This document shows positions 1 to 7,701 of a stretch of 27,727 bases of DNA, in pieces. Position numbers and translations under genes: made by a program. Numbering within the stretch: the first letter of the stretch is position 1; every line of letters starts with the position of its first letter. The notes below the pieces were generated by a model that had not been told where the DNA came from, did not search any database, and saw nothing but the letters and a program-made list of their open reading frames with translations. The DNA comes from Glaciecola sp047637355 (GTDB taxonomy: Bacteria; Pseudomonadota; Gammaproteobacteria; Enterobacterales; Alteromonadaceae), in contig JBLIKA010000038.1 of the NCBI GenBank assembly GCA_047637355.1, positions 1 through 27,727 of the forward strand. Direction: 5' to 3'.

Positions 1-122
1 CTATCGTAACGAGCCAGCAGTAGCGACCACCATCCTTCTTTTTCGACAGCACTTAGCTTTATGCAACCTGCTTTTCTTATATAAATCAGTTTGATTTGGC
101 CATGTTTTTTTAATTTAGGCAT
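1..122 (-). CDS. Possible 5' end of a gene running off the left edge
   Basis: Read on the minus strand from an ATG at 122, the frame stays open for 40 codons to the window edge. The peptide is basic at first (MPKLKKHG...) and ends ...WWSLLLARYD. I do not recognise the family. There is no clear Shine-Dalgarno sequence before the ATG, only an A/T-rich stretch. It would be divergent from the gene at 200, leaving a 77-base shared upstream region. Forty open codons could be chance, so this is tentative. Confidence 0.3.
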   Translation of the reverse strand, partial: MPKLKKHGQIKLIYIRKAGCIKLSAVEKEGWWSLLLARYD

Positions 123-199
123 ATTAAAAAAATTCAATTCAAGTATATTAGAGATATAACGATAATAAATTCAATACTAAGAATTAGTGGTAGAGACGA

Positions 200-1831
200 A
201 TGGACTTGGACGTCATCGCGAAGATACGCATCCTCATTATTGATAATGTGCTCAGCGCGAAAGAACACTTTACATCTCCTTTAGAGCAAATTGGTTTTCG
301 AGACATTCAATATGTCGAGTCAACTAGTCGTGCCTTGCTCGCTATTGAAAAGCTGCCGTTTGACTTAATTATTTGTGCTTACAGTATTCAGACTGAGCAT
401 GATGGTTTATATTTTTACGAACAGTTATTGCAAGTAAAGTCATTGAACAGCAAAACAGGATTTATTTTTACAAGCTCCATTACTAGCTTCGACATAATTC
501 AAAGCATTGTCGATTTACCCCCTGACGACTTTGTTGTGAAACCCGTCAATTCAGAAAAGCTTGCTCAACGTATTAATCGCGTGCTAAAAAGAAAGCAGCG
601 AATGAACGCTATCTGCGAATTTATGGGACAACAAAAATATAACTCGGCCCTTACTGAAGTTGACAAAGTTCTCTCATCCCAAAATAATCGAGAGCTGTTC
701 CCTATCGCGCTTAAAACCAAAGGTGACCTGTTATTACTCAGCCAACGATATGCTGATGCAGGTGTGTTTTTTACATCAATGTTAAAAGTACAAGCCCTTA
801 CCTGGGCTGAAATTGGATTTATTAAGTGCCTCATCGCTCTTGATCAAGATGACGAAGCAGAAAAGAAAATTGTTGTCCTTGCTTGTAAAAGAGAAACTAA
901 AACAATTGCCTATGAACTTTTAGCGATCTTACATGTTAAGCACAATAAGTTTAATGAAGCGCTTGAAAGTGCATTGATGGCCCTAGAGATTTCGCCTAAA
1001 ACCTTTAAGCGTCAAAACACAACCCGTTTATTGGCTAAATTATCACACGATCACGAAACAGAATTTGATATTACTAAACGCATGCTAGTTTGTGCGAAAA
1101 ATTCGGTAAAAGAATCACCGGAATTGTATAAAAATGCTGTGCGTGCAGGTATCGACTTTGCAATGAGTGCTGAACCACAGCAATTGCAAGATATCATGAG
1201 TGCGACAAAACAGTTTTTAACGCAGTTGAAAAAACAATATGCGATAGAAGAACACGCCGAAGAAGTAAAAGTGATGCAAGCACGCATCTTATATTTACAG
1301 AACGAAAATGAAAAAGCGCTTGATATTGTGGATCAGTTTAATAGAGACAATTCGTTAATGTCAGATGAAGCATTGGTTGATAAGGCAAAAGCTTTGCATG
1401 AAATTGGATTAAAAGACGATGCAATTGCACTTTATGCTGTTTTAGAGAAACGCGCTCAACAAAACATCAGCCAAATTGATGATCCTCTGTCCAATACCTC
1501 GCTATTCTCAAAATTAGTGAGTAAAGAAAAGAAAGAAAAAGAAAGTATTCAACTCAGTCCAAAAGAATTGAACAAAGAAGGAATACAGGCCTTTAATACC
1601 GGCAATTTTGGCAAAGCATTTGAAATATTTTTGCAAGCCTCAGCTTTAATGCCAAAGAACGCTGCTATTGCGCTTAATCTGTTGCATGTCATTTCCAAAC
1701 TGCAAATGAGCACCGCTATTTCAGAGCTCGGTTTACATGTTAACCACTGCGTAAATGTACTAGAACAGAAAAAACTCAATTTTGAACAATCTCAAAAATA
1801 TAAGAAACTGCGGAATCTGTTAAACGTTTAA
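200..1831 (+). CDS. Response-regulator-like protein: degenerate receiver domain plus TPR repeats
   Basis: A 543-residue soluble protein. Residues about 9-130 form a CheY-like receiver domain: beta-1 ends in ILIID15-N16, the strand LIIC is followed by Ala60, the switch Thr/Ser is at 91-92 (FIFTSS), and the conserved Lys is K114 (VVKP). The usual phospho-acceptor Asp at position 60 is Ala (codon gct), and the acidic pair has only one acid, so conventional phosphorylation is unlikely. Residues about 140-540 are helical repeats of tetratricopeptide type, pointing to protein-protein binding. There is no DNA-binding or catalytic output domain. The receiver-plus-TPR layout resembles Vibrio VieB, a regulator that acts by binding other signalling proteins; this is a comparison of architecture only. 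A purine-rich GGTAGAGA precedes the ATG. It is probably a separate unit from the ABC transporter 67 bases downstream. Confidence 0.85.
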   Translation: MDLDVIAKIRILIIDNVLSAKEHFTSPLEQIGFRDIQYVESTSRALLAIEKLPFDLIICAYSIQTEHDGLYFYEQLLQVKSLNSKTGFIFTSSITSFDIIQSIVDLPPDDFVVKPVNSEKLAQRINRVLKRKQRMNAICEFMGQQKYNSALTEVDKVLSSQNNRELFPIALKTKGDLLLLSQRYADAGVFFTSMLKVQALTWAEIGFIKCLIALDQDDEAEKKIVVLACKRETKTIAYELLAILHVKHNKFNEALESALMALEISPKTFKRQNTTRLLAKLSHDHETEFDITKRMLVCAKNSVKESPELYKNAVRAGIDFAMSAEPQQLQDIMSATKQFLTQLKKQYAIEEHAEEVKVMQARILYLQNENEKALDIVDQFNRDNSLMSDEALVDKAKALHEIGLKDDAIALYAVLEKRAQQNISQIDDPLSNTSLFSKLVSKEKKEKESIQLSPKELNKEGIQAFNTGNFGKAFEIFLQASALMPKNAAIALNLLHVISKLQMSTAISELGLHVNHCVNVLEQKKLNFEQSQKYKKLRNLLNV

Positions 1832-1898
1832 TCCATATTTCGCGTACTATCTTAGTATTAAAGTATTTTTTCATTATCAAAGGTAGTACAAGCAAAAC

Positions 1899-3692
1899 AT
1901 GCGCCCATCACGCTTCGACGATCCAGAAAACGCTCCAGTAAACTGGCGCGTTCTCATCAAATTATGGCCTTATCTTACTGAATTTAAAACCAGAGTGTGG
2001 CTCGCGATCGGTTGCTTAATTGCAGCGAAAGTAGCCAGTGTCGCACTCCCCTTTATACTAAAAGACACGGTAGACAATCTAAATTTAAACACCACCAAAG
2101 AAGTCATAATGGCCGCAACTTTAGGGCTTATTATCGCTTACGGGGTTTTACGACTCGCTAACGTTTTATTTGGTGAAATAAGAGATACCTTATTTGGTCG
2201 TGTAACTGAGCGCGCGATGCGGCGGCTAGGTTTGACCGTATTTAATCATCTGCATAAATTAGATCTCGACTTTCACCTTTCTCGTCAAACTGGTGGCTTG
2301 TCTCGTGACATAGAGCGTGGCACGTCTGGTGTGAGCTTTTTAATGCGTTTTCTAATTTTCAATATTGGCCCAACCCTGCTTGAAATCGGCATGGTAGTCG
2401 GTCTCTTATTTTACAACTACGGTGCCAGCTTTGCTGGCGTGATATTTGTTTCTGTCGTGCTTTACGTGTTCTTTTCGATGAAGGCCACCGATTGGCGTAC
2501 AAAGTATGTTAAACAAGTAAATCAAGCTGATAACAATAGTACAACCCGTGCCATTGATAGCTTGCTTAACTTCGAGCAAGTAAAATACAGTAATTCAGAA
2601 AAATTTGAAGCCAATCGTTATGATATTGGCCTCGAACAATGGGAAACGGCTAGGCGCAAGAATCGCTTATCTTTATTTGCACTAAATGGCGGCCAAGCTT
2701 TTATTATTGCAGGTGCGATGACTTCAATGATGGCTTTAGCCGCTATTAATGTGGCGAATGGCAATATGACCATTGGTGACTTTGTGCTAGTCAATGCCTT
2801 TACCATGCAAATATTTATGCCCTTAAATTTTTTAGGCTTTGTTTATCGCGAGATTAGAGGCTCATTAACTAATATAGAAAACCTTTTTAGCTTGTTAGAA
2901 AGAGAACCCGCTATTGTTGATCAACCTAATGCGAAAGAACTACTTGTTACCAAAGGAGAAATCACTTTTGAGAACGTTAGTTTCTCCTATCATAAAGACC
3001 GTCAAATTCTCGATAATGTTACCTTTGTTGTTAAAGCTGGGAGCAAAGTTGCAGTGGTTGGTAAAAGTGGAGCGGGTAAATCAACCCTAGTGAAACTGTT
3101 ATTTCGTTTTTACGATCCTACAATGGGAAGTATCAAAATTGATGGCCAAAACATTGCGAAATGTACCCAGTATTCAGTTAGGCAGAAAATTGGTATTGTT
3201 CCACAAGATACTGTTTTATTTAATGATACATTGTATGAAAATATTCGCTATGGACGCCCTGATGCAAAGGAAGAAGAAATTGAAGAAGCAATAAAGCTAG
3301 CGCACTTAGACGCATTTATTGCGCGTCTTCCTGATAAAGGAGGCACGCAAGTTGGCGAGCGCGGATTAAAGCTCAGTGGTGGTGAAAAACAGCGTGTAGC
3401 GATTGCTCGAACAATATTAAAACGCCCTCCTATCATGGTCTTCGATGAAGCAACATCGTCACTAGACTCTCAGTCGGAGCAGGCAATTCTTACGGCTTTG
3501 CGAGAAATCGCTAAAGGTCATACAAGCTTTATGATCGCACATCGTCTTTCAACTATTGTTGACGCCGACATGATTCTTGTGATGGATCAAGGACAGATTG
3601 TTGAACAAGGCTCGCATACAGAACTGCTTAAGCTAAATGGGCTATATACGACGCTATGGCAAGCGCAGCAGAAGAATGATGACAATGCTTAA
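1899..3692 (+). CDS. Atm1/HMT1-type ABC exporter (fused permease and ATPase)
   Basis: A 597-residue half-transporter that should work as a homodimer in the inner membrane. Residues about 30-320 form the six-helix exporter domain; the rest is the nucleotide-binding domain. Visible motifs are Walker A GKSGAGKST (388-396), Q-loop VPQDTVLFNDT, signature LSGGE (492-496), Walker B with D516-E517, and H-loop His548. The wording around the Q-loop (FNDTLYENIRYG) is typical of the Atm1/ABCB7/HMT1 group, whose members export glutathione-linked or sulfur-containing compounds and help in metal or iron-sulfur homeostasis. The exact substrate here cannot be read from sequence. Length is normal and all catalytic motifs are intact. 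AAGGTA precedes the ATG by about ten bases. Two small genes follow on the same strand, starting 87 bases downstream. Confidence 0.93.
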   Translation: MRPSRFDDPENAPVNWRVLIKLWPYLTEFKTRVWLAIGCLIAAKVASVALPFILKDTVDNLNLNTTKEVIMAATLGLIIAYGVLRLANVLFGEIRDTLFGRVTERAMRRLGLTVFNHLHKLDLDFHLSRQTGGLSRDIERGTSGVSFLMRFLIFNIGPTLLEIGMVVGLLFYNYGASFAGVIFVSVVLYVFFSMKATDWRTKYVKQVNQADNNSTTRAIDSLLNFEQVKYSNSEKFEANRYDIGLEQWETARRKNRLSLFALNGGQAFIIAGAMTSMMALAAINVANGNMTIGDFVLVNAFTMQIFMPLNFLGFVYREIRGSLTNIENLFSLLEREPAIVDQPNAKELLVTKGEITFENVSFSYHKDRQILDNVTFVVKAGSKVAVVGKSGAGKSTLVKLLFRFYDPTMGSIKIDGQNIAKCTQYSVRQKIGIVPQDTVLFNDTLYENIRYGRPDAKEEEIEEAIKLAHLDAFIARLPDKGGTQVGERGLKLSGGEKQRVAIARTILKRPPIMVFDEATSSLDSQSEQAILTALREIAKGHTSFMIAHRLSTIVDADMILVMDQGQIVEQGSHTELLKLNGLYTTLWQAQQKNDDNA

Positions 3693-3779
3693 TATGAAAG
3701 CATTCGCGCACTGTGTATTGACGCAGACCTCGTTGACACCCATGGTTTCAATAATGAATATAAATATGAAACGCTTTTT

Positions 3780-4091
3780 ATGAATATCGATTTCGACAGT
3801 CAGCCGCAAGAGGCCTTATTAACATTAGTTAATACCGTAATGCCCTTTGGTAAATATGCGGGCACCAAGCTACTTAACTTACCTGAGCCATATTTGGTCT
3901 GGTTTTATAAACAAGGTTTCCCCACTGGCCAACTAGGTGAGCAATTAGCCTCTATGTATGAAATAAAACTCAATGGATTAGAGCCTTTACTCCAGCCATT
4001 GCTTTACGAAAATAGAAACGCTACCCGAACTGCCTTTTCAAACTCTCAAGACATCGAAGCGCTTAAAAAGCGTGATAAAAACAGATATTAA
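3780..4091 (+). CDS. DUF3820 family protein
   Basis: A 103-residue cytoplasmic protein. Residues about 18-75 carry the DUF3820 (putative quorum-sensing-regulated virulence factor family) pattern: a P-FGKYAGT-L-LPEPYLVWFYKQGFP core followed by a short helix. The core motif PFGKYxGT is well preserved. The molecular function of the family is not established to my knowledge. Other ATGs just upstream (3742, 3754, 3766) are out of frame, so 3780 is the best start, although its Shine-Dalgarno sequence is weak. The stop codon lies one base before the next gene, so the two are very likely co-transcribed and translationally coupled. Confidence 0.8.
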   Translation: MNIDFDSQPQEALLTLVNTVMPFGKYAGTKLLNLPEPYLVWFYKQGFPTGQLGEQLASMYEIKLNGLEPLLQPLLYENRNATRTAFSNSQDIEALKKRDKNRY

Positions 4092-4092
4092 A

Positions 4093-4464
4093 ATGAGTTT
4101 ATTTAATTCTCAACGACGCACGAAATTAAAACGTAAATCCCAATATGAAAAAGTGCCGATAAAAGATGTCGGTATTGACCATCAAATTCTTCGTTTACAC
4201 CAAGTAATGGCAGAGAAATGCTTGGCACGTCCTGATTTGTTCATTGATATCCAAGCTCGAATAGAAATGCGCTATAGCGCAAAGCAAATGAGGTATGGCG
4301 CCTATTTAACTTGGCTCTCCATTCTTGAATTAAAAGATACACCTGAACAATTTAAGGCCGCTCTTTTCGAAAAATCAGTCAAAATGCGCAATATGCGACG
4401 AGCAACTGTGTTCACTCAGGTGTTGACCGAAGAAGAGCGAGTTGCAGTTATCAATAGTTTGTGA
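4093..4464 (+). CDS. Small basic protein of unknown function
   Basis: A 123-residue protein that I cannot assign to a family. The N-terminus is strongly basic (SQRRTKLKRKSQYEK), followed by predicted helices with a Tyr/Met/Arg-rich middle (MRYSAKQMRYGAYLTWL) and a C-terminal acidic EEER segment. There is no signal peptide or membrane span. The frame also permits a GTG start at 4072, which would overlap the DUF3820 gene, but ATG 4093 sits one base after that gene's stop and is the natural coupled start. The basic N-terminus could bind nucleic acid, but nothing proves it. It is followed by a 178-base regulatory gap. Confidence 0.7.
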   Translation: MSLFNSQRRTKLKRKSQYEKVPIKDVGIDHQILRLHQVMAEKCLARPDLFIDIQARIEMRYSAKQMRYGAYLTWLSILELKDTPEQFKAALFEKSVKMRNMRRATVFTQVLTEEERVAVINSL

Positions 4465-4480
4465 TGTTTGAGAATAATCA

Positions 4481-4499
4481 ATTGATGATAATCGTTATC
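4481..4499 (+). promoter_or_regulatory. Candidate Fur box
   Basis: The 19 bases ATTGATGATAATCGTTATC match 15 of 19 positions of the classical Fur consensus GATAATGATAATCATTATC and contain the perfect repeat GATAA-TCG-TTATC. It lies 17 bases after the stop of the upstream gene and 143 bases before the regulator at 4643. Because it is also a hairpin followed by a short T-run (gagttttt), it could instead be a weak terminator of the upstream gene. Confidence 0.45.
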
Positions 4500-4577
4500 T
4501 GAGTTTTTGCTGCAAGCACCATTTCCAGCATTAATCGAAGTCTTAATCTCCCTGTAATAAAGATCTACTCCTGATGC

Positions 4578-4606
4578 TTTACTTGTTGATAGTTAGCGTT
4601 TATTCT
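4578..4606 (+). promoter_or_regulatory. Predicted sigma-70 promoter for the 4643 regulator
   Basis: TTTACT (4578-4583) and TATTCT (4601-4606) are separated by 17 bases; each matches four of six consensus positions. Transcription would start near 4613, about 30 bases before the ATG. The candidate Fur box lies roughly 115 bases upstream of this start, so direct occlusion of this promoter by Fur is not obvious. Confidence 0.4.
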
Positions 4607-4642
4607 AAATATCAATCGTACAAAAACCAACCACATTGAATT

Positions 4643-7072
4643 ATGAGCGCAAATACACTGTCAATTATTGATAGTTTTTCAGAGATTAAAACTGAACCTT
4701 CCCTCAGAGAAGGTTTCATGTTGGAAGAAATCTTGGTTTGCCCTAACAAAGGCGTCATAGTTCGCCAGCAAGAACATCACCATGTAAGCCCCAAAGCCAT
4801 GGAATTGTTATTTATACTGAGTTGTAATTCAGGGCAAGTTATTAGTCGTCAAGCAATATCAGCTTATATCTGGGGGGACAGTCGCATACCGAGTTCCAGT
4901 TTGGGATCGTTGATAACCGAGCTTAGACGTTTGCTTAATGATCACACCGAATGCCCAATATTTATTCAAACCTTACCCCGAAAGGGTTATCGGTTGCTAG
5001 TCCCTGCACTGCCCGTAAATGAAAATTTATTATCAACTGATGCATTACGCGCAACGTTAGAATTAGATGGTACAAAGCAAAATAGAAAAGCATTTGAGCT
5101 ATTAGGTAACGCAAGATACTGGCGCAACAGTCGAATGCTAAAGGTAGCAGGAACGTATGTTGTTATGTCATGGGTGCTGATGCAGGTTGTTTCCGTCGCA
5201 CTACCCGTCATAAATGCAGCTAAATGGTTTGATAAAGTTGCCTTGATAACCATCATTATTGGATTACCATTAGTACTAAGCTATAACTGGTGGACAGAAT
5301 ACCGATTACGTCGGTACTTTCTACGAAAAAATAACACTCGTACACATGCAAAAGAGGTATCAAACCATGCATATCGAGATTTGTGCTATATCTCAATTGT
5401 ATCTGTATGTAGTTTAACGTTAAGTCTTTTTTTGGGTAATCAAGTGGTCGAAGCAGCAAAAGCGCCAGCAATTACTGCTGCACTGCCCAGTATTAAAGCT
5501 GACCTTATTAAGAATGCAGTGGCTGTGATGCCATTTAAATACACCGGAAATGTATCCTCTAATATTAGTGAAGGTGTCTTTCAGTCCGAAGTATCCGCAT
5601 TTTTGGCCCGTTCAACGCATATTAAAGTGGTTTCTGAACGAGTCCTTTCCTCCTTACCTAATAATACATCGTTAAAGACAATTCGAGATTGGACTGGCGC
5701 TAAGTACATTCTTGAAGGCACAGTCAATCAACAAGACAATACCCTGCACATTATTATGACCTTAGTTGACACTGAAAGTGGTTACCAATTGTGGTCCAAG
5801 CAAAACAGCGCACCCGCTACCGACAAACTGAATTTAGTCGGTAGTATTTCACAGCAAGTTTATAATGCACTTACCTTCCTAATACCAGACGAGGGAGCAT
5901 CCTTTTTAAAATTTAAGCCGACAGATGATATTAACGCTTATGATTATTACGTAAGAGCCAAAGCCCTTTTTAAGGATGCATACAATGAAGAGCAATTAAA
6001 AAAAACCGAAGATTTATTCATTAAAGCCCTTAGCATCGACAGTCAATTCACATTGGCACAAGCTGGACTTTGCCAAACTTATTTGCAGCACTACAACCTA
6101 ACAAAAGTAGCCCAAATATTTGAATTCGCAAAACAAAGCTGCAAACAAAGTAATAACGAAAAAGGCAATGAAGCTGAATCTCACATTGCATTGGGCTCTT
6201 TATACTCATTTTCTGGAGAATACTTGCTGGCTGAACAGTACTTTTCCCAAGCCCTTCTTATACAGCCCCAGAATGGCTTAGGATTAATGGGAATGGCTGA
6301 AACACTCACCAAACTTAATAAAATAAACCAAGCTGAACAGTTTTTTTTAAAAGCCATTAATGTTGAGCCCGGATATTGGAAAAGTTACGAAGAGTACGGT
6401 AATTTTTTATTTGGTACTGGGCGCTATTTTGACGCCAGCGTTCAATATTATAAACAGAGTTTGTTGCAGCCTAATAGTGAAGAAGCCTTTAATAATTTAG
6501 GCGCTGCCTATTATATGGATTCAGAATTTGACAAAGCTACTGACAGTTGGCGTAAGGCATTGGATATTAATCCTAGTGCCAATGCTTACAGTAACTTAGG
6601 TACCTCATTGTTTTATGCTCGACGATTCACTCAGGCAATAGATATGTATAAAGAGGCGGTTAATTTAAATCCGACTGATTTCATTGTTATGGGCAATTTG
6701 GCTGATGCATTTAAATATGCAGGGAACTTGGAAATGACAGCCAAGCAGTTTTACCAAGAAGCGATTAAGCAAGCTTCAGTAAGTGAAGAGATTAATCCCA
6801 AAGACATTGCCATTAAGGCAAGTATTGCAAGATATCGTTCAGAACTGGGGTTATGTGCGCAGGCTAAAAAAGAAATACAACTCATTCAAGAAACTGAAGT
6901 GAATGATCCCTACATCTACTATGACTTTGCTCTGGTCGAGAATAATTGTGGATCAACGGACAAGCTCATTGTGTTTTTGCAAAAGGCATTATCTTCTGGT
7001 TATCCCTCAAAACTTTTACTTAATGATCATCAGTTTACCAAATATAGTAAACAAATATCGCAACTGCGATAG
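4643..7072 (+). CDS. Membrane-anchored winged-helix regulator with TolB-like and TPR domains (CadC/ToxR-like)
   Basis: An 809-residue one-component membrane regulator. Residues about 25-122 form an OmpR/PhoB-type winged helix, ending in the typical wing IQTLPRKGYRLL. Three hydrophobic segments follow at about 168-190, 198-216 and 247-266. The loop between the second and third (RLRRYFLRKNNTR) is positively charged, which places the N-terminus in the cytoplasm and the C-terminus in the periplasm. Residues about 290-410 resemble the TolB-like N-terminal domain seen in this regulator class (AVAVMPF start, YILEGTV core). Residues about 430-780 are TPR repeats. It should bind DNA directly in response to a periplasmic or membrane cue. 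The ligand and targets are unknown; the small secreted protein gene 87 bases downstream is the obvious candidate target or partner. It is preceded by a predicted promoter and a possible Fur box. Confidence 0.88.
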   Translation: MSANTLSIIDSFSEIKTEPSLREGFMLEEILVCPNKGVIVRQQEHHHVSPKAMELLFILSCNSGQVISRQAISAYIWGDSRIPSSSLGSLITELRRLLNDHTECPIFIQTLPRKGYRLLVPALPVNENLLSTDALRATLELDGTKQNRKAFELLGNARYWRNSRMLKVAGTYVVMSWVLMQVVSVALPVINAAKWFDKVALITIIIGLPLVLSYNWWTEYRLRRYFLRKNNTRTHAKEVSNHAYRDLCYISIVSVCSLTLSLFLGNQVVEAAKAPAITAALPSIKADLIKNAVAVMPFKYTGNVSSNISEGVFQSEVSAFLARSTHIKVVSERVLSSLPNNTSLKTIRDWTGAKYILEGTVNQQDNTLHIIMTLVDTESGYQLWSKQNSAPATDKLNLVGSISQQVYNALTFLIPDEGASFLKFKPTDDINAYDYYVRAKALFKDAYNEEQLKKTEDLFIKALSIDSQFTLAQAGLCQTYLQHYNLTKVAQIFEFAKQSCKQSNNEKGNEAESHIALGSLYSFSGEYLLAEQYFSQALLIQPQNGLGLMGMAETLTKLNKINQAEQFFLKAINVEPGYWKSYEEYGNFLFGTGRYFDASVQYYKQSLLQPNSEEAFNNLGAAYYMDSEFDKATDSWRKALDINPSANAYSNLGTSLFYARRFTQAIDMYKEAVNLNPTDFIVMGNLADAFKYAGNLEMTAKQFYQEAIKQASVSEEINPKDIAIKASIARYRSELGLCAQAKKEIQLIQETEVNDPYIYYDFALVENNCGSTDKLIVFLQKALSSGYPSKLLLNDHQFTKYSKQISQLR

Positions 7073-7159
7073 ACATTAGGATCAAAAAAGCTCACATTAG
7101 AAGTGGTTAAAATTCAAACAATACTATAATTACATTATGATATAAAAAAGGAAATTTTT

Positions 7160-7624
7160 ATGAGTCATCAACGTAAAACCAAAATAATTACCTACATTAT
7201 CTTTATCCTCGCTAACTTTTTCACTATTACGGTAGCTAACGCTGCAGGAATTAAGAATAATCACCAAGAACTCACTATAAAAGTTGATGCCCGAGGCTGT
7301 GTATCATCAGTTGAACTAGCGTCCCAAGACGATAATTGTGCTGGCAGTGATTTTGCGAATAATTGTGGCAAAAATGGTAAAGACTGTGTGTGCATGCAGT
7401 CAAGCAAGTTTGTGAGTTGGATGATTGATGCCGATACTCGTTTTGAACTCAAATTTATAGGCGACATGCCTTTTAAACCGAACTGCGAAGTCAAATCAGG
7501 AAATAACAAAAAAATTCAATGTAAAATTGATGCCCCCGATGGTGACTATGAGTATGACGTTATAGCGGAAAGCTGCCCCGATGAAGTTTATGACCCTAAA
7601 ATTATCATTCGCACTTCTAATTAA
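7160..7624 (+). CDS. Small secreted cysteine-rich protein, function unknown
   Basis: A 154-residue precursor. Residues 1-28 form a Sec signal peptide: basic start, hydrophobic core YIIFILANFF, and an ANA cleavage site after residue 28. The mature part of about 126 residues has eight cysteines, an even number that suggests disulfide bonds formed in the periplasm, and an Asp-rich C-terminal half. I recognise no family. AAGGAAA lies about seven bases before the ATG, and a perfect TATAAT (7125-7130) lies upstream, but without a good -35 box at normal spacing. That suggests a promoter dependent on an activator, and the membrane regulator immediately upstream is the natural candidate. A strong hairpin terminator follows. 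Confidence 0.75.
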   Translation: MSHQRKTKIITYIIFILANFFTITVANAAGIKNNHQELTIKVDARGCVSSVELASQDDNCAGSDFANNCGKNGKDCVCMQSSKFVSWMIDADTRFELKFIGDMPFKPNCEVKSGNNKKIQCKIDAPDGDYEYDVIAESCPDEVYDPKIIIRTSN

Positions 7625-7670
7625 TTTTATCTTTGCGATTTAATCAGACTAGATTTGAATATCTATGACG

Positions 7671-7694
7671 TTAGGGCTCGTTACCGAGCCCTAA
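7671..7694. terminator. Bidirectional rho-independent terminator
   Basis: A perfect 10-base-pair stem, TTAGGGCTCG and CGAGCCCTAA, with a TTAC loop. It sits between the convergent secreted-protein gene and the DAHP synthase gene, ending seven bases before the latter's stop codon. The stem starts and ends in A/T-rich bases that supply short T-runs on either strand, so it can end transcripts from both sides. Confidence 0.8.
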
Positions 7695-7701
7695 TAATTT
7701 A

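Noticed and set aside
1845..1870. Hairpin TACTA-TCT-TAGTA followed by T's after the first gene
   Set aside because: The stem is only five A/T-rich pairs and the T-run is several bases away; too weak to call a terminator.
4072..4092. GTG start giving a seven-codon longer form of the 4093 gene
   Set aside because: It lies inside the DUF3820 gene, while ATG 4093 follows that gene's stop by one base and is the more natural coupled start.
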